Origin: Acidobacteria bacterium RIFCSPLOWO2_12_FULL_66_21 | Lineage (GTDB): Bacteria; Acidobacteriota; Vicinamibacteria; Vicinamibacterales; 2-12-FULL-66-21 | Direction: 5' to 3' | Length of the DNA stretch: 64,000 nucleotides | NCBI GenBank assembly: GCA_001767455.1 | Contig: MELC01000084.1 | Coordinates: 55,340 to 119,339, forward strand | Part shown: piece after piece, positions 1 to 8,284 of the stretch | Numbering within the stretch: the stretch's first letter is position 1 | Layout of the letters: every line of letters begins with the position of its first letter | Position numbers and translations under genes: made by a program | Notes under the pieces: model-generated | Database searches by the model: none | What the model was told of the DNA's origin: nothing | Seen by the model: only the letters and a program-made list of their open reading frames with translations

Positions 1-20
1 CTACGAGCCACGGCTGCGAG

Positions 21-296
21 TCAGTGTCGCGTCTTTATCTTCTTCACTTCGTCCCTGCCGAGGAGCTGCTGCATCTTCTGCAACACGACATCCCGGGCGC
101 GTTCGATTTCCGGGATCCACCGGCGGTCCTTCGCGCGGACGGCCAGCACACCTTGGTCGAGTTCGACGGTCGTCACGCGCGCGAGCGCCGGGCCGACCGC
201 GAGCGACCATGCGAAGCTCGTCCGCTCTTTGGACGCCGGCTGCCGCCGCACGAGTTCAGCCAGTACGCTGCCGGCGAAGTGTTGAATGGGAACCAT
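21..296 (-). CDS. DciA-like DUF721 protein
   Basis: A 91-residue protein of the DUF721 type. In the characterised members (DciA) this domain loads or activates the replicative helicase DnaB. Here the visible pattern is an N-terminal helix ending in LAELVRR, then a Trp-containing core (FAWSLAVGPALARVT), a basic strand with VRAKDRRWIPEIERA, and a charged C-terminus. That is the whole small KH-like domain with no extension. The start ATG is divergent from maf, 70 bp apart. The family is called from short patterns only, so the domain assignment is fairly good but the DciA function is inferred. Confidence 0.65.
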   Translation of the reverse strand: MVPIQHFAGSVLAELVRRQPASKERTSFAWSLAVGPALARVTTVELDQGVLAVRAKDRRWIPEIERARDVVLQKMQQLLGRDEVKKIKTRH

Positions 297-348
297 CTCG
301 ACAGTAAGGCAGTCGCGCGGGGCGGGAGACCGGGCCCTCGCAGACAGA

Positions 349-365
349 TACTATCATCAGGAACG
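349..365 (+). promoter_or_regulatory. candidate -10 box for maf
   Basis: TACTAT at 349-354 ends 11 bases before the maf ATG, and no Shine-Dalgarno sequence lies between. If used, the leader would be only about 5 nt. No good -35 hexamer is visible, so this is weak alone; it matches the short-leader layout seen upstream of several other genes here. Confidence 0.3.
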
Positions 366-929
366 ATGACCCTGATACTGGCCTCCGCATCGCCGCGCCG
401 CGCCGAGCTGCTGTCGTCAGCCGGCTTCGAGTTCGAAGTGGCGCCGGCGGACGTGGATGAGACTGTTCTGGCCGGCGAGACTCCTAAGGCATATGCCCTG
501 CGGGTCGCGCGAGACAAAGCGGTCCGGGTGGCGAGCTGCCGGAAATCCGGCAGTGTGGTGCTGGCGGCCGACACGGTCGTGGTGGCCGACGGCTCCATCC
601 TGGGGAAGCCGGTCGATGCGAACGACGCCAGAAGCATGCTGAAAACGCTCGCGGGCGCGGTCCACGAGGTCCATACAGCCGTCGTGGTTCGTAACGGCCA
701 TCGCGAGCGCTCCGAGGTGGTCACCACCCGGGTACGGCTTTTGCCCCTTACCGATAACGAAATCGCTTGGTACGTGGCGACCGGCGAAGGGGAAGGAAAG
801 GCCGGGGCCTACGCGATTCAGGGGCGGGCCGCCCGCTTCGTCGATTGGATCGAGGGCTCCTGGTCGAACGTCGTGGGGCTGCCGATCGCAACCGTCCATC
901 AGCTTTTGAAAGAGGTCGATGCCGATTGA
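366..929 (+). CDS. maf: Maf nucleoside triphosphate pyrophosphatase
   Basis: A 187-residue cytosolic Maf/HAM1-fold house-cleaning pyrophosphatase, expected to hydrolyse non-canonical or modified dNTP/NTP (dTTP/UTP type) to the monophosphate and PPi. The N-terminal ASASPRRAELL phosphate-binding motif is at residues 5-15. The catalytic-base segment AADTVVVADG and the following LGKP are present, and the C-terminal GKAGAYAIQG and NVVGLP blocks complete the family signature. Length is normal. The frame stays open upstream, but ATG 366 places the canonical MTLILASASPRR start at residue 1. It is divergent from the DciA-like gene and 54 bp upstream of ccmE. Confidence 0.94.
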   Translation: MTLILASASPRRAELLSSAGFEFEVAPADVDETVLAGETPKAYALRVARDKAVRVASCRKSGSVVLAADTVVVADGSILGKPVDANDARSMLKTLAGAVHEVHTAVVVRNGHRERSEVVTTRVRLLPLTDNEIAWYVATGEGEGKAGAYAIQGRAARFVDWIEGSWSNVVGLPIATVHQLLKEVDAD

Positions 930-983
930 CCCTCCCCGAACCGCACGCTATTCTGGGAAGACGTCAATCGCCCGCAAATCCTT

Positions 984-1409
984 ATGAACGCTAAAGCTAT
1001 CAAGATCGCCGCGACCGCCTCCATCCTCGTGCTCGCCCTCGGCGGCCTGTTCTACACGACGCTTCGCGAAGGGACCGAGTATTACAAGCACGTCGACGAG
1101 GTCATGGGGAATCCGGGCGCCTGGCAGGGCAAGCGCCTGCAGCTCCATGGGTTCGTGGTCGACAGCTCCATTCTCCAGAAACCGAACACGCTCGAATACC
1201 GCTTCCAGATCCAGAACAACGGGAAGGTGGTCCGGGCGAGCTACACCGGCGTCGTGCCCGACACGTTCAAGAGCGGTTCGGAGGTCGTGCTGAAAGGCCG
1301 CCTGAATCCCGACGGGAGCTTCACGGTCAATCCGAACGACGGCGTCATGGCCAAGTGCCCGTCGAAGTACAACCCGGCAACGCCGTCCGGGACCGCGCCG
1401 GGCAGCTAG
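984..1409 (+). CDS. ccmE: cytochrome c maturation heme chaperone CcmE, cysteine type
   Basis: A 141-residue periplasmic heme chaperone of System I, anchored by one N-terminal transmembrane helix (residues 8-25) and followed by the OB-fold domain (about 45-120). Classical CcmE binds heme covalently through a His in a LAKHDENY-like motif. Here that motif reads MAKCPSKY, with Cys125 and Tyr129, so it is the CxxxY variant known from some archaea and bacteria. The protein would receive heme from CcmABCD and pass it to CcmF. It is the first gene of the ccm operon, and the next gene begins 172 bp downstream after a word-repeat spacer. The fold call is firm; Cys as the heme ligand is inferred from the variant family. 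Confidence 0.93.
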   Translation: MNAKAIKIAATASILVLALGGLFYTTLREGTEYYKHVDEVMGNPGAWQGKRLQLHGFVVDSSILQKPNTLEYRFQIQNNGKVVRASYTGVVPDTFKSGSEVVLKGRLNPDGSFTVNPNDGVMAKCPSKYNPATPSGTAPGS

Positions 1410-1581
1410 GGCAACACGGAAACACGGAACACACCGAAAGACACGGAAAACACGGAAAGCACGGAAAGCACGGAAAGCACGGAAGAACACAGACAGCTTT
1501 CGTCATGGCTGGAAGCTGGCAACCGGAAGCTGGCAACTGGAAGCTGGCAACTGGCAACTGGTAACTCGCAACGGACATCCC
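1410..1581 (+). repeat. intergenic word array between ccmE and ccmF
   Basis: The spacer is almost entirely short-period repeats. At 1414-1482 are degenerate copies of CACGGAAAG, four of them nearly perfect in a row at about 1451-1484. At 1509-1570 are alternating GGAAGCTGGCAACTGG-like words. The two arrays are not each other's complement. The second word family recurs in reverse-complement form at 8450-8475 and 57983-58007. No promoter or gene is visible; the last bases (AACGGACATCCC) lead into the ccmF ATG. Confidence 0.8.
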
Positions 1582-4053
1582 ATGCCAACACTCGGCACGT
1601 TTCTCCTGCTCGCGAGCTTCGTCGTGTGCGCCTACACGATCGCGGCCTCTGTTGCCGGCGCGCGGCGCCGATCGCGGCGGCTGGTCGAGAGCGGCATCGG
1701 CGCCTTCTACCTGGTGACCGCGCTCATGACGGTCGCCTCGGGCGTGTTGGTGCACGCGTTCGTCACCAGCAACTACGCGATCAAGTACGTCGCCCACTAC
1801 TCGGACTCCGCGCAGCCGCTCGCCTACAAGATCGCGTCGTACTGGGGCGGGCTCGACGGCTCGATCATGTTCTGGGTGTTCCTGCTCGGTCTCTTCGGCG
1901 CGCTTGCCGTCTACGTGAACCGCGAGCGTCATCGTGAGCTGATCCCGTACGTCGTCTCGGTGATTGCCGCCACGGAGATGTTCTTCATCTTCCTGATGGT
2001 GGTGCACAACGACCCGTTCTCGACGTTCCTCGCGCAGGCGCCGGCGGACGGCAAAGGCCTCAGTCCGCTGCTCCAGAACTTCTACATGGCGATCCATCCG
2101 CCATCGCTGTACATCGGGTTCGTCGCGATGACGATCCCGTTCGCGTTCGGCATCGCCGCGCTCATCACCGGCCATCTCGACGACTCCTGGCTCCGCGCGG
2201 TACGGCGCTGGACGATGATCGGATGGCTGTTTCTCTCGTTCGGGCTGACGCTCGGGATGCTGTGGGCGTACGAAGAGCTGGGCTGGGGCGGCTACTGGGG
2301 ATGGGATCCGGTCGAGAACGCCGGGCTGCTGCCGTGGTTCACCGCGACGGCGTTTCTGCACTCCGTCATGGTGCAGGAGCGGCGCGGCATGCTCCGCGTG
2401 TGGAACGTGACGCTGGTCATCATCACGTTCTTCCTGACGATCTTCGGCACGTTCATGACGCGCTCCGGCGTCGTGCAGTCCGTGCATGCGTTCGGCGAGG
2501 ATCGCGAGCTCGCCCTGATGTTCTCGATCTTCATGGTCGCCATTCTGACCATCAGCTTCGGCCTCGTGCTCTACCGGCTGCCGCTGCTGCGGGCGCGGCA
2601 CGAGCTCGACTCCTGGGTCTCGCGGGAGGCGGCGTTCCTCGCGAACAACTGGATCCTGCTGTTCGCCGCGATGTTCGTGCTGTTCGCGACGATGTTCCCG
2701 ACGTTGAGCGAAGCGCTGCGCGGCGAGCGCCTCACGGTCGGGCCCACGTTCTTCAACAAGTGGATGCTGCCGATCGGGTTGATCCTGCTGCTGCTGACCG
2801 GCATCGGGCCGCTGCTCGCGTGGCGCAAGTCCACGTTCTCGAATCTCGTCCACCAGTTCCTGTGGCCGGCGAGCGCCGCCGTCGTCACGGCCGTGGCGCT
2901 CTACGCGCTTGGCGTGCGCGTCTGGGCCTCGGGCATCTGTTTCGCGCTCTGCGCATTCGTGATCGGGACCGTCGTCCAGGAGTTCATCCGCGGCGCGCAG
3001 GTCCGCAAGGGGGCGACCGGCTCCGACATCCTGACCGCGATGATCGGCCTCGTGGGGCGTTCGCGCCGGCGCTACGGCGGCTACATCATCCACGTGGGCA
3101 TCGTGCTGATGTTCCTCGGGTTCGCTGGGGAGGGGTTCAAGCAGGAAGAACAGGTGCTCCTCAAGCCCGGGCAGCAGGTGACGGTCGGACACTTCACGAT
3201 TCAGCACGACGCGCTGCGTGTCACGAGCGACGCGCAGAAGCAGATGATCACCGGCCACGTCTCCGTCATGCGCGACGGCAAGCCGCTCGCCGAGATGCGG
3301 CCGGCGAAGTGGTTCTTCAACAAGCACGAAGAGGAGCCGACGACGGAGGTCGCCATCAGGCGCGCGCCGGGCGAGGACCTCTACATCGTGCTGGCCGGCT
3401 ACAGCGTCGAGGACCAGACGGCGACCTACGCGGTCACCATCAACCCGCTCGTCAACTGGATCTGGCTCGGGTTCGGCGTGATGGCCATCGGCACAGGGCT
3501 CGCGCTGCTGCCCGAGAGCGCGTTCGCCTTTGCGGCGGTGAAGCTGCCGGCGGGCGCGGCGACGACGTCGCTGGTGCTGATCCTGCTGCTGCTCCCTGCC
3601 GCCCCGGTTCGCGCGGCGCAGCACGTCGAGAACCCGATGGCCGTGACGATCGTGCCGCGCACGCAGCTCGAGAAGGACCTGCAGACCGAGATCATCTGCA
3701 TGTGCGGCACCTGCGGCCGCAAGCGCATCGGCGAGTGCACGTGCTCGATGGCGGCCGACATGCGGGCGGAAGTGGCGGGGCTGGTGGCGCAGGGGAAGAC
3801 CCGCGAGCAGATCTACCAGTACTACATCGCGAAGTATGGCAGCCAGGAGCCGCTCGCCTCGCCGATTGACAAGGGATTCAATCGGCTCGCGTGGCTGTTT
3901 CCGTACGTGCTCGGCGCCTCGGGCCTCACGGGGCTGGCCTTCGCGGCCACGCGCTGGGCGCGGCGCGAGGCGGACCCGGAACCCGCACAGGCGGTGCCGG
4001 AGGATTCGGATCTGCAGGCAAGGTTGGATGATGAGCTCCGCGACCTCGACTAA
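1582..4053 (+). CDS. ccmF: CcmF-CcmH fusion, cytochrome c heme lyase
   Basis: An 823-residue membrane protein. Residues about 1-650 are CcmF, the heme-handling synthetase that attaches heme to apocytochrome c in the periplasm. Visible marks are AIHPPSLYIGF, the tryptophan-rich WWD segment GWGGYWGWDPVENA, the RSGVVQSVHAFG loop and a periplasmic beta domain near 520-620. A hydrophobic helix (about 655-675) then leads into a CcmH-like thioredox module from residue 679. That module has an unusual cysteine set (Cys706, 708, 711, 719, 721 in CMCGTCGRKRIGECTC) instead of the usual LRCPxCQ, then an EQIYQYYIAKYG helix bundle and a final TM helix. The reading frame is continuous, so this is a fusion and not an overlap. 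The stop overlaps the next start. Confidence 0.93.
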   Translation: MPTLGTFLLLASFVVCAYTIAASVAGARRRSRRLVESGIGAFYLVTALMTVASGVLVHAFVTSNYAIKYVAHYSDSAQPLAYKIASYWGGLDGSIMFWVFLLGLFGALAVYVNRERHRELIPYVVSVIAATEMFFIFLMVVHNDPFSTFLAQAPADGKGLSPLLQNFYMAIHPPSLYIGFVAMTIPFAFGIAALITGHLDDSWLRAVRRWTMIGWLFLSFGLTLGMLWAYEELGWGGYWGWDPVENAGLLPWFTATAFLHSVMVQERRGMLRVWNVTLVIITFFLTIFGTFMTRSGVVQSVHAFGEDRELALMFSIFMVAILTISFGLVLYRLPLLRARHELDSWVSREAAFLANNWILLFAAMFVLFATMFPTLSEALRGERLTVGPTFFNKWMLPIGLILLLLTGIGPLLAWRKSTFSNLVHQFLWPASAAVVTAVALYALGVRVWASGICFALCAFVIGTVVQEFIRGAQVRKGATGSDILTAMIGLVGRSRRRYGGYIIHVGIVLMFLGFAGEGFKQEEQVLLKPGQQVTVGHFTIQHDALRVTSDAQKQMITGHVSVMRDGKPLAEMRPAKWFFNKHEEEPTTEVAIRRAPGEDLYIVLAGYSVEDQTATYAVTINPLVNWIWLGFGVMAIGTGLALLPESAFAFAAVKLPAGAATTSLVLILLLLPAAPVRAAQHVENPMAVTIVPRTQLEKDLQTEIICMCGTCGRKRIGECTCSMAADMRAEVAGLVAQGKTREQIYQYYIAKYGSQEPLASPIDKGFNRLAWLFPYVLGASGLTGLAFAATRWARREADPEPAQAVPEDSDLQARLDDELRDLD

Positions 4054-4675
4054 GATTGCACCGTCCGCTGATACAGACACCGGCTTCAAGCCCTGGCACT
4101 TCTTCGTATTGGCGTCGCTGATGATGGCCACCGTGGCCGTGGTCCTGTCGCGGCAGGCGACGCCCGAACATCTCGTTCTCATCAGCCTCACCATCGGCGC
4201 CGCGGGAGCGGCAGCCGCCGGTTTCTACCGGACGCTGGCGCCGCTCGCCTCGGAGGACACGGCGATCTTCAGCGAGCCGCTGTCGGGCCGCTCGCGCGCC
4301 GCGATGGAGCGCGAGAAGGCCCTGGTGCTGCGGTCGATCAAGGAACTGGAATTCGATCGGGCGATGGGGAAGCTCTCGCAGAAGGACTTCGACGAGATGG
4401 CCGGGCGGCTGCGCGCGCGGGCCCTCATGCTCATGAAACAGCTCGATGAAGGCGGATCGGGCTACCGCGAGCTGATCGAGCGCGAGCTGGCCGCGCGGCT
4501 CGTGTCCCGCGGCGTCAAGACGCGCCCCGCCCCGCCGCCCGTCGCGGCTGCCGCGCCGCCGGTGGGGGTCTGCGAGGCGTGCCGCACCACCAACGACGCG
4601 GATGCGGCCTTCTGCAAGCGCTGCGGCAGCAGGCTCGAAGGCGCGGCCGCTGCCGCGCAGGGAGACGCGCGATGA
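4028..4675 (+). CDS. membrane protein with CcmI-like helix and zinc ribbon
   Basis: A 215-residue unrecognised protein. Two hydrophobic helices (residues about 24-42 and 48-66) are followed by a helical stretch reading SIKELEFDRAMGKLSQKDFD, which resembles the membrane-proximal coiled coil of CcmI/CycH apocytochrome chaperones. The C-terminal tail is proline/alanine-rich and ends in a zinc ribbon with CEAC and CKRC pairs. ATG 4028 (or 4031) lies inside the 3' end of ccmF-ccmH, and its stop overlaps the next ATG, so it is translationally coupled within the ccm operon. A role in presenting apocytochrome to CcmF/CcmH is inferred from position and the CcmI-like helix; no family is assigned with confidence. 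Confidence 0.8.
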   Translation: MMSSATSTKIAPSADTDTGFKPWHFFVLASLMMATVAVVLSRQATPEHLVLISLTIGAAGAAAAGFYRTLAPLASEDTAIFSEPLSGRSRAAMEREKALVLRSIKELEFDRAMGKLSQKDFDEMAGRLRARALMLMKQLDEGGSGYRELIERELAARLVSRGVKTRPAPPPVAAAAPPVGVCEACRTTNDADAAFCKRCGSRLEGAAAAAQGDAR

Positions 4676-5907
4676 CGCGCCTGCCACCCTCGATCCTTGC
4701 CGGGACCCTGGTGCTGTTCCTCGCCTCGATTGCCGCGGCGCAGCCGCCGGGGATGGGCATGGCCGGCGGGGAAATGCCCAACGCCAAGCAGATGTCGGGT
4801 GTGCCGCTTCCCGTGGGCGATCTTCCCGTCGGCACCGTGACGGTCCGGGTCGTTCGGGGCTCGATGGCCAATCCGCTGGTGGATCAGACGGTCGAGCTCC
4901 TCGGCGGGCCCTCGCCGGTCACGGTAAAGACCAACCAGACCGGGCACGCCGAGTTTGCTGGCCTGAAGCCGGGCACGCGCGTCAAGGCGGTGGCGACGGT
5001 CAGCGGTGAGCGGCTGGAGTCCCAGGAGTTCGAGGTCGGGTCGGCCGGCGGCATCCGTGTCGCGCTGGTGGCGACCGATCCCGAGGCGGAGAAGAAGGCC
5101 GCCGAAGATCGCAAGCTCGCGCAGGCGCCCGCGCAGCCCGGCATCGTCGTGTTCGGCGATCAGTCGCGGTTCGTCTTCGAGTTCGGCGACGAGGGGCTGA
5201 ACGTCTACAACATCTTCGAGATCGTCAACACCGCGCGCACGCCCGTGCAGCCGCCGAGCGAGATTGCCTTCGATCTTCCGGACGCCGCGGAGTTCGCGTC
5301 CGTGCTCGAGGGGTCCTCGCCGCAGGCGCACCTCGCGGGCAAACGCCTGACCGTCACGGGTCCGTTCGCGCCCGGCACGACGCTCGTGCAGGTGGCCTAT
5401 ACGATCAAGCCGTCCAGCGGCGATTTGACGATCGAGCAGAAGCTGCCGGCGGCCTTGAATCAGGTCAGCGTGATGGCGCAGAAGATGGGCGACATGCACT
5501 TCGCCTCACCCCAGATCGCGCAGCACCAGGACATGACGGCCGAGGGCCAGACGTACATCGTCGGGCAGGGACCCGCCGTCCAGGCGGGCCAGACGCTGAC
5601 GTTCAGCTTCAGCGGCGTGCCGCATACGCCGGTGTGGCCGCGCAACCTCGCGCTGCTGCTCGCCGTCGGCGTGCTGGCGGCCGGCATCTGGGGAACGGCG
5701 CGGGCGGGCAAGGCGACGTCGGCCGACGAGGCGCGCCGCCGGAAGCTGCAGGCCACGCGCGAGCGGCTGTTCGCGGCGCTTGCCGAGGTCGAGGAGCAGC
5801 ACCGCGCGCAGTCGATCGATCCCGCGCAGTACATGGCGCGGCGCCGCGAGCTCGTCGCGGCGCTCGAGCGCGTGTACGCCGACATGGACGAGGCGGCGGC
5901 GGCGTAG
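4672..5907 (+). CDS. secreted/membrane-anchored beta-sandwich protein of the ccm operon
   Basis: A 411-residue protein, not recognised as a named family. It has a signal peptide (residues 1-23, ending AAAQ), a Met/Gly-rich segment, a carboxypeptidase-regulatory-like beta-sandwich (about 45-130, with TNQTGHAEFAGLKPG), a second beta-rich periplasmic domain (150-335), one TM helix (about 338-358) and a cytosolic coiled coil containing EEQHRAQSIDPAQYMARRRE. That last part again resembles the L/G-x-D-x-x-x-Y pattern of CcmI-like helices. ATG overlaps the previous stop (ATGA), and ccmA follows after 13 bp. A periplasmic scaffold for cytochrome assembly is plausible from context only. Confidence 0.8.
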   Translation: MTRLPPSILAGTLVLFLASIAAAQPPGMGMAGGEMPNAKQMSGVPLPVGDLPVGTVTVRVVRGSMANPLVDQTVELLGGPSPVTVKTNQTGHAEFAGLKPGTRVKAVATVSGERLESQEFEVGSAGGIRVALVATDPEAEKKAAEDRKLAQAPAQPGIVVFGDQSRFVFEFGDEGLNVYNIFEIVNTARTPVQPPSEIAFDLPDAAEFASVLEGSSPQAHLAGKRLTVTGPFAPGTTLVQVAYTIKPSSGDLTIEQKLPAALNQVSVMAQKMGDMHFASPQIAQHQDMTAEGQTYIVGQGPAVQAGQTLTFSFSGVPHTPVWPRNLALLLAVGVLAAGIWGTARAGKATSADEARRRKLQATRERLFAALAEVEEQHRAQSIDPAQYMARRRELVAALERVYADMDEAAAA

Positions 5908-5920
5908 CGCCGCGCCACCC

Positions 5921-6625
5921 ATGGATTTCACCTCGCTCACGTTCACCGACGTTTCAAAGAACTTCCAGCGGCGCCGCGCGCTGAACAAGGTGTCCCTCCG
6001 ATGCGAGGCGGGGGAGATCGTCGCCCTGCTGGGACCGAACGGAGCGGGGAAGTCCACGCTCCTGTCGATCACGGCGACCCTGCTCGAGCCGTCGTCCGGA
6101 GAGGTCCGCTACGGCGATCGCCTCGCGCGGTCGTCAGGTCCGGAGCTGCGCGGGCGCATCGGGCTGCTCGGTCACGACCTTTATCTGTACCCGGAGCTGA
6201 CGGCGGAGGAGAACCTCCAGTTCTTCGGCCGCGTGTATCGCCTGCCGGACCTCTCGAACCGAATCGAGGCCGCGCTTGCGCGCGCCCAGCTCACCGATCG
6301 GCGCGGCGATCTCGTGTCGGGCTTCTCGCGCGGCATGCGACAGCGCCTCGCGCTGGAGCGGGCGCTCCTGCACCAGCCGAGGCTCGCGCTGCTCGACGAG
6401 CCGTTCACCGGCCTCGACGATGCGGCGACCGCGGCGCTGCGGCGGCGGCTGGCGACACTCCGCGAGACCGGAACGATTGTGCTGCTCACGACGCACGATC
6501 TCGAGACGATCGACGGCCTCATCGATCGGGCGGTGTTGCTGCACAACGGCCGACTGGTCGCGATCGAATCCGGAGAGGGTTCGCTCCGCGATCGGTACCG
6601 GCGGCTGACCGCGGTGGGGACATAG
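5921..6625 (+). CDS. ccmA: heme exporter ATP-binding subunit CcmA
   Basis: A 234-residue ABC ATPase. Walker A is GPNGAGKST (residues about 38-46), the signature region is VSGFSRGMRQRLALERAL, Walker B is LALLDEPFTGLD and the switch His is in LLTTHDLET. With CcmB, CcmC and CcmD it forms the complex that drives release of holo-CcmE. The family is chosen over generic ABC exporters because ccmB and ccmC follow directly (ccmB starts 3 bp after the stop). Length is slightly above E. coli CcmA. Confidence 0.92.
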   Translation: MDFTSLTFTDVSKNFQRRRALNKVSLRCEAGEIVALLGPNGAGKSTLLSITATLLEPSSGEVRYGDRLARSSGPELRGRIGLLGHDLYLYPELTAEENLQFFGRVYRLPDLSNRIEAALARAQLTDRRGDLVSGFSRGMRQRLALERALLHQPRLALLDEPFTGLDDAATAALRRRLATLRETGTIVLLTTHDLETIDGLIDRAVLLHNGRLVAIESGEGSLRDRYRRLTAVGT

Positions 6626-6628
6626 CGG

Positions 6629-7309
6629 ATGACGTTCCTCCAGACCGTCTGGCTTGTCACCCGTAAGGACATCCTCATCGAGGCGCGGAGCCGGGAGATC
6701 TTCTTCACGACCCTCTTCTTTGCCGTCTCCTGCGTCCTCGTCTTCGCGTTCGGGTTCGTGCGCGAAGGGAAGCCCGTGGAAGACGCGGCGGCCGGCATCC
6801 TGTGGATTGCGATTGCGTTCTCGGGGACCCTTGCGCTCGGGCGCGCGTTCGAGCGCGAGCGCCAGAGCGAGACGCTGCGCGCGCTGCTCATCGCGCCGAT
6901 ATCGCGGCCCGCCCTGTACGTGGGCAAGCTCGTGGGCGTGCTGATGCTGCTCGCCGTGGTCGAACTGATCGTCGTGCCGCTGGTGGCGGTGATGTTCCAG
7001 GCGGCGTTGTTCGAGCACGCGCTGCTGATGCTCGGTCTGCTCGTCACCGGCACCATCGGATTCTGCGCGGTGGGGACGCTCTTTGCCGCGATGCTGGTCC
7101 GCGCGCGCAGCCGCGACGTGCTGCTGCCGGTGCTGCTCTATCCCATTACAATTCCGGTTATCATCGCCGGAGTCCGCGGCACGGCGGCGCTGCTCCAGGC
7201 CGACGTCGACCTGCCCATGGCCCGCGCCTGGCTGTCGATGCTGGTGTTCTTCGACGTGATGTTCATTACGCTCGCGCTCTGGACCTTCGAGCCGGTGATG
7301 ACAGAATGA
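6629..7309 (+). CDS. ccmB: heme exporter membrane subunit CcmB
   Basis: A 226-residue integral membrane protein with about six TM helices, the permease partner of CcmA. The N-terminus TRKDILIEARSREIFFTTLF and the loop ERERQSETLRALLIAPISR are typical of CcmB. It lies between ccmA and ccmC; its stop overlaps the ccmC start as ATGA. The role is assembly of the CcmABCD complex that frees heme-loaded CcmE. Confidence 0.92.
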   Translation: MTFLQTVWLVTRKDILIEARSREIFFTTLFFAVSCVLVFAFGFVREGKPVEDAAAGILWIAIAFSGTLALGRAFERERQSETLRALLIAPISRPALYVGKLVGVLMLLAVVELIVVPLVAVMFQAALFEHALLMLGLLVTGTIGFCAVGTLFAAMLVRARSRDVLLPVLLYPITIPVIIAGVRGTAALLQADVDLPMARAWLSMLVFFDVMFITLALWTFEPVMTE

Positions 7310-7962
7310 AAAAACTCTTTCTCGTCCTGCTGCTCGCCGATGCGGCGATGTTGGCGTACGCGCCGGTGCTCATCGTCAATGCGCCGTACGAAGCCACGAT
7401 GGGGCTGGTCCAGAAGATCTTCTACTTCCACGTGCCCTCGTGGATGGCGATGTTCACTTCGGCGTTCGTCTGTGGCGTCGCGAGCTTCTTCGTCCTCTTC
7501 ACGACGCGGAAGACGGCGGATCGCGTCGGCGCCGCGGCCGCTGAACTGGTCGTCGTGTTCGGGCTGATCGGCCTCATCACGGGGCCGCTGTGGGCACGCA
7601 AGGCGTGGGGCGTCTGGTGGCAGTGGGATGCCAAGCTCACGTCGGCGCTGATCCTGTGGCTGATCTTCGTCGCGTACCTGCTGCTCCGGAGGTATGGCGG
7701 CGCGGGATCCGAAAAGCTCGCGGCGGCCGTCGGGCTGTTCGGGACGGCCAATGTGCCGTTCGTCTACTGGTCGGTGAACGTCTGGCGCACGATGCATCCG
7801 ACCACGGCTGTCGTGCCGTCGCTGCAGCCGGGGATGCGCGGCCCGTTCTGGTTCTGTGCGCTCGCCTTCCTGGGACTCTACGTGGTGATGCTGACGCTGC
7901 GCGTGCGGCTCGAGAACCGGCGGGCCGAGCTGGAAACGCTGTACCTGGCCGTTGAGGATTGA
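7306..7962 (+). CDS. ccmC: heme-handling protein CcmC
   Basis: A 218-residue polytopic protein that loads heme onto CcmE. It has six TM helices, the WWD signature WGVWWQWDAKLTSALILW (around residues 104-121) and two conserved periplasmic His residues, in FYFHVPSW and in WRTMHPTT. Length is close to the usual 220-245. ATG 7306 overlaps the ccmB stop. The CcmD-like gene follows with no real gap. Confidence 0.94.
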   Translation: MKKLFLVLLLADAAMLAYAPVLIVNAPYEATMGLVQKIFYFHVPSWMAMFTSAFVCGVASFFVLFTTRKTADRVGAAAAELVVVFGLIGLITGPLWARKAWGVWWQWDAKLTSALILWLIFVAYLLLRRYGGAGSEKLAAAVGLFGTANVPFVYWSVNVWRTMHPTTAVVPSLQPGMRGPFWFCALAFLGLYVVMLTLRVRLENRRAELETLYLAVED

Positions 7963-7963
7963 T

Positions 7964-8284
7964 ATGACGAGGACATACCGAAAGGTCGTCTGGAGTGCCG
8001 GGGCGACGTTGGGCGTCATGGCGTTGCTGCTGGCGCTCGGCGTTGCGCAGCCGGTGTTCGCGGCCCAGCCGCCGGCATCGACGGCGGCGCAGGAGGGCTT
8101 CGTGCCGGTGAAGGACGTCCCCGCGCAGGAGCAACTGCCCGCGGCCCCGCTCGTGATGGCCGCGTACGCGGTCGCGTGGGTGGCGGTGTTCGGCTACATC
8201 TGGTCGGTCTGGTCGCGCCTCGGCCGCGTCGAGCGCGACCTGGCGGAAGTCTCCCGCCGCGTGGACAAGGGAGCGCGCCGGTGA
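7964..8284 (+). CDS. CcmD-family small membrane protein
   Basis: A 106-residue protein with two hydrophobic helices. The first (about 12-34) looks like a signal or anchor; the second (about 62-84, VMAAYAVAWVAVFGYIWSVW) is followed by a charged amphipathic helix RLGRVERDLAEVSRRV. That single helix plus basic coil is the CcmD layout, which binds CcmC and CcmE in the ABC complex. ATG 7964 is 1 bp after the ccmC stop; a TTG 12 bases upstream is also in frame but would overlap ccmC. It is longer than classical CcmD because of the extra N-terminal segment. Confidence 0.8.
   Translation: MTRTYRKVVWSAGATLGVMALLLALGVAQPVFAAQPPASTAAQEGFVPVKDVPAQEQLPAAPLVMAAYAVAWVAVFGYIWSVWSRLGRVERDLAEVSRRVDKGARR

Noticed and set aside
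1345-4194. Long minus-strand open frame opposite ccmF-ccmH
   Set aside because: It is a GC-rich antisense frame, rich in Arg/His/Glu repeats with no domain features, lying fully against a well-supported gene.
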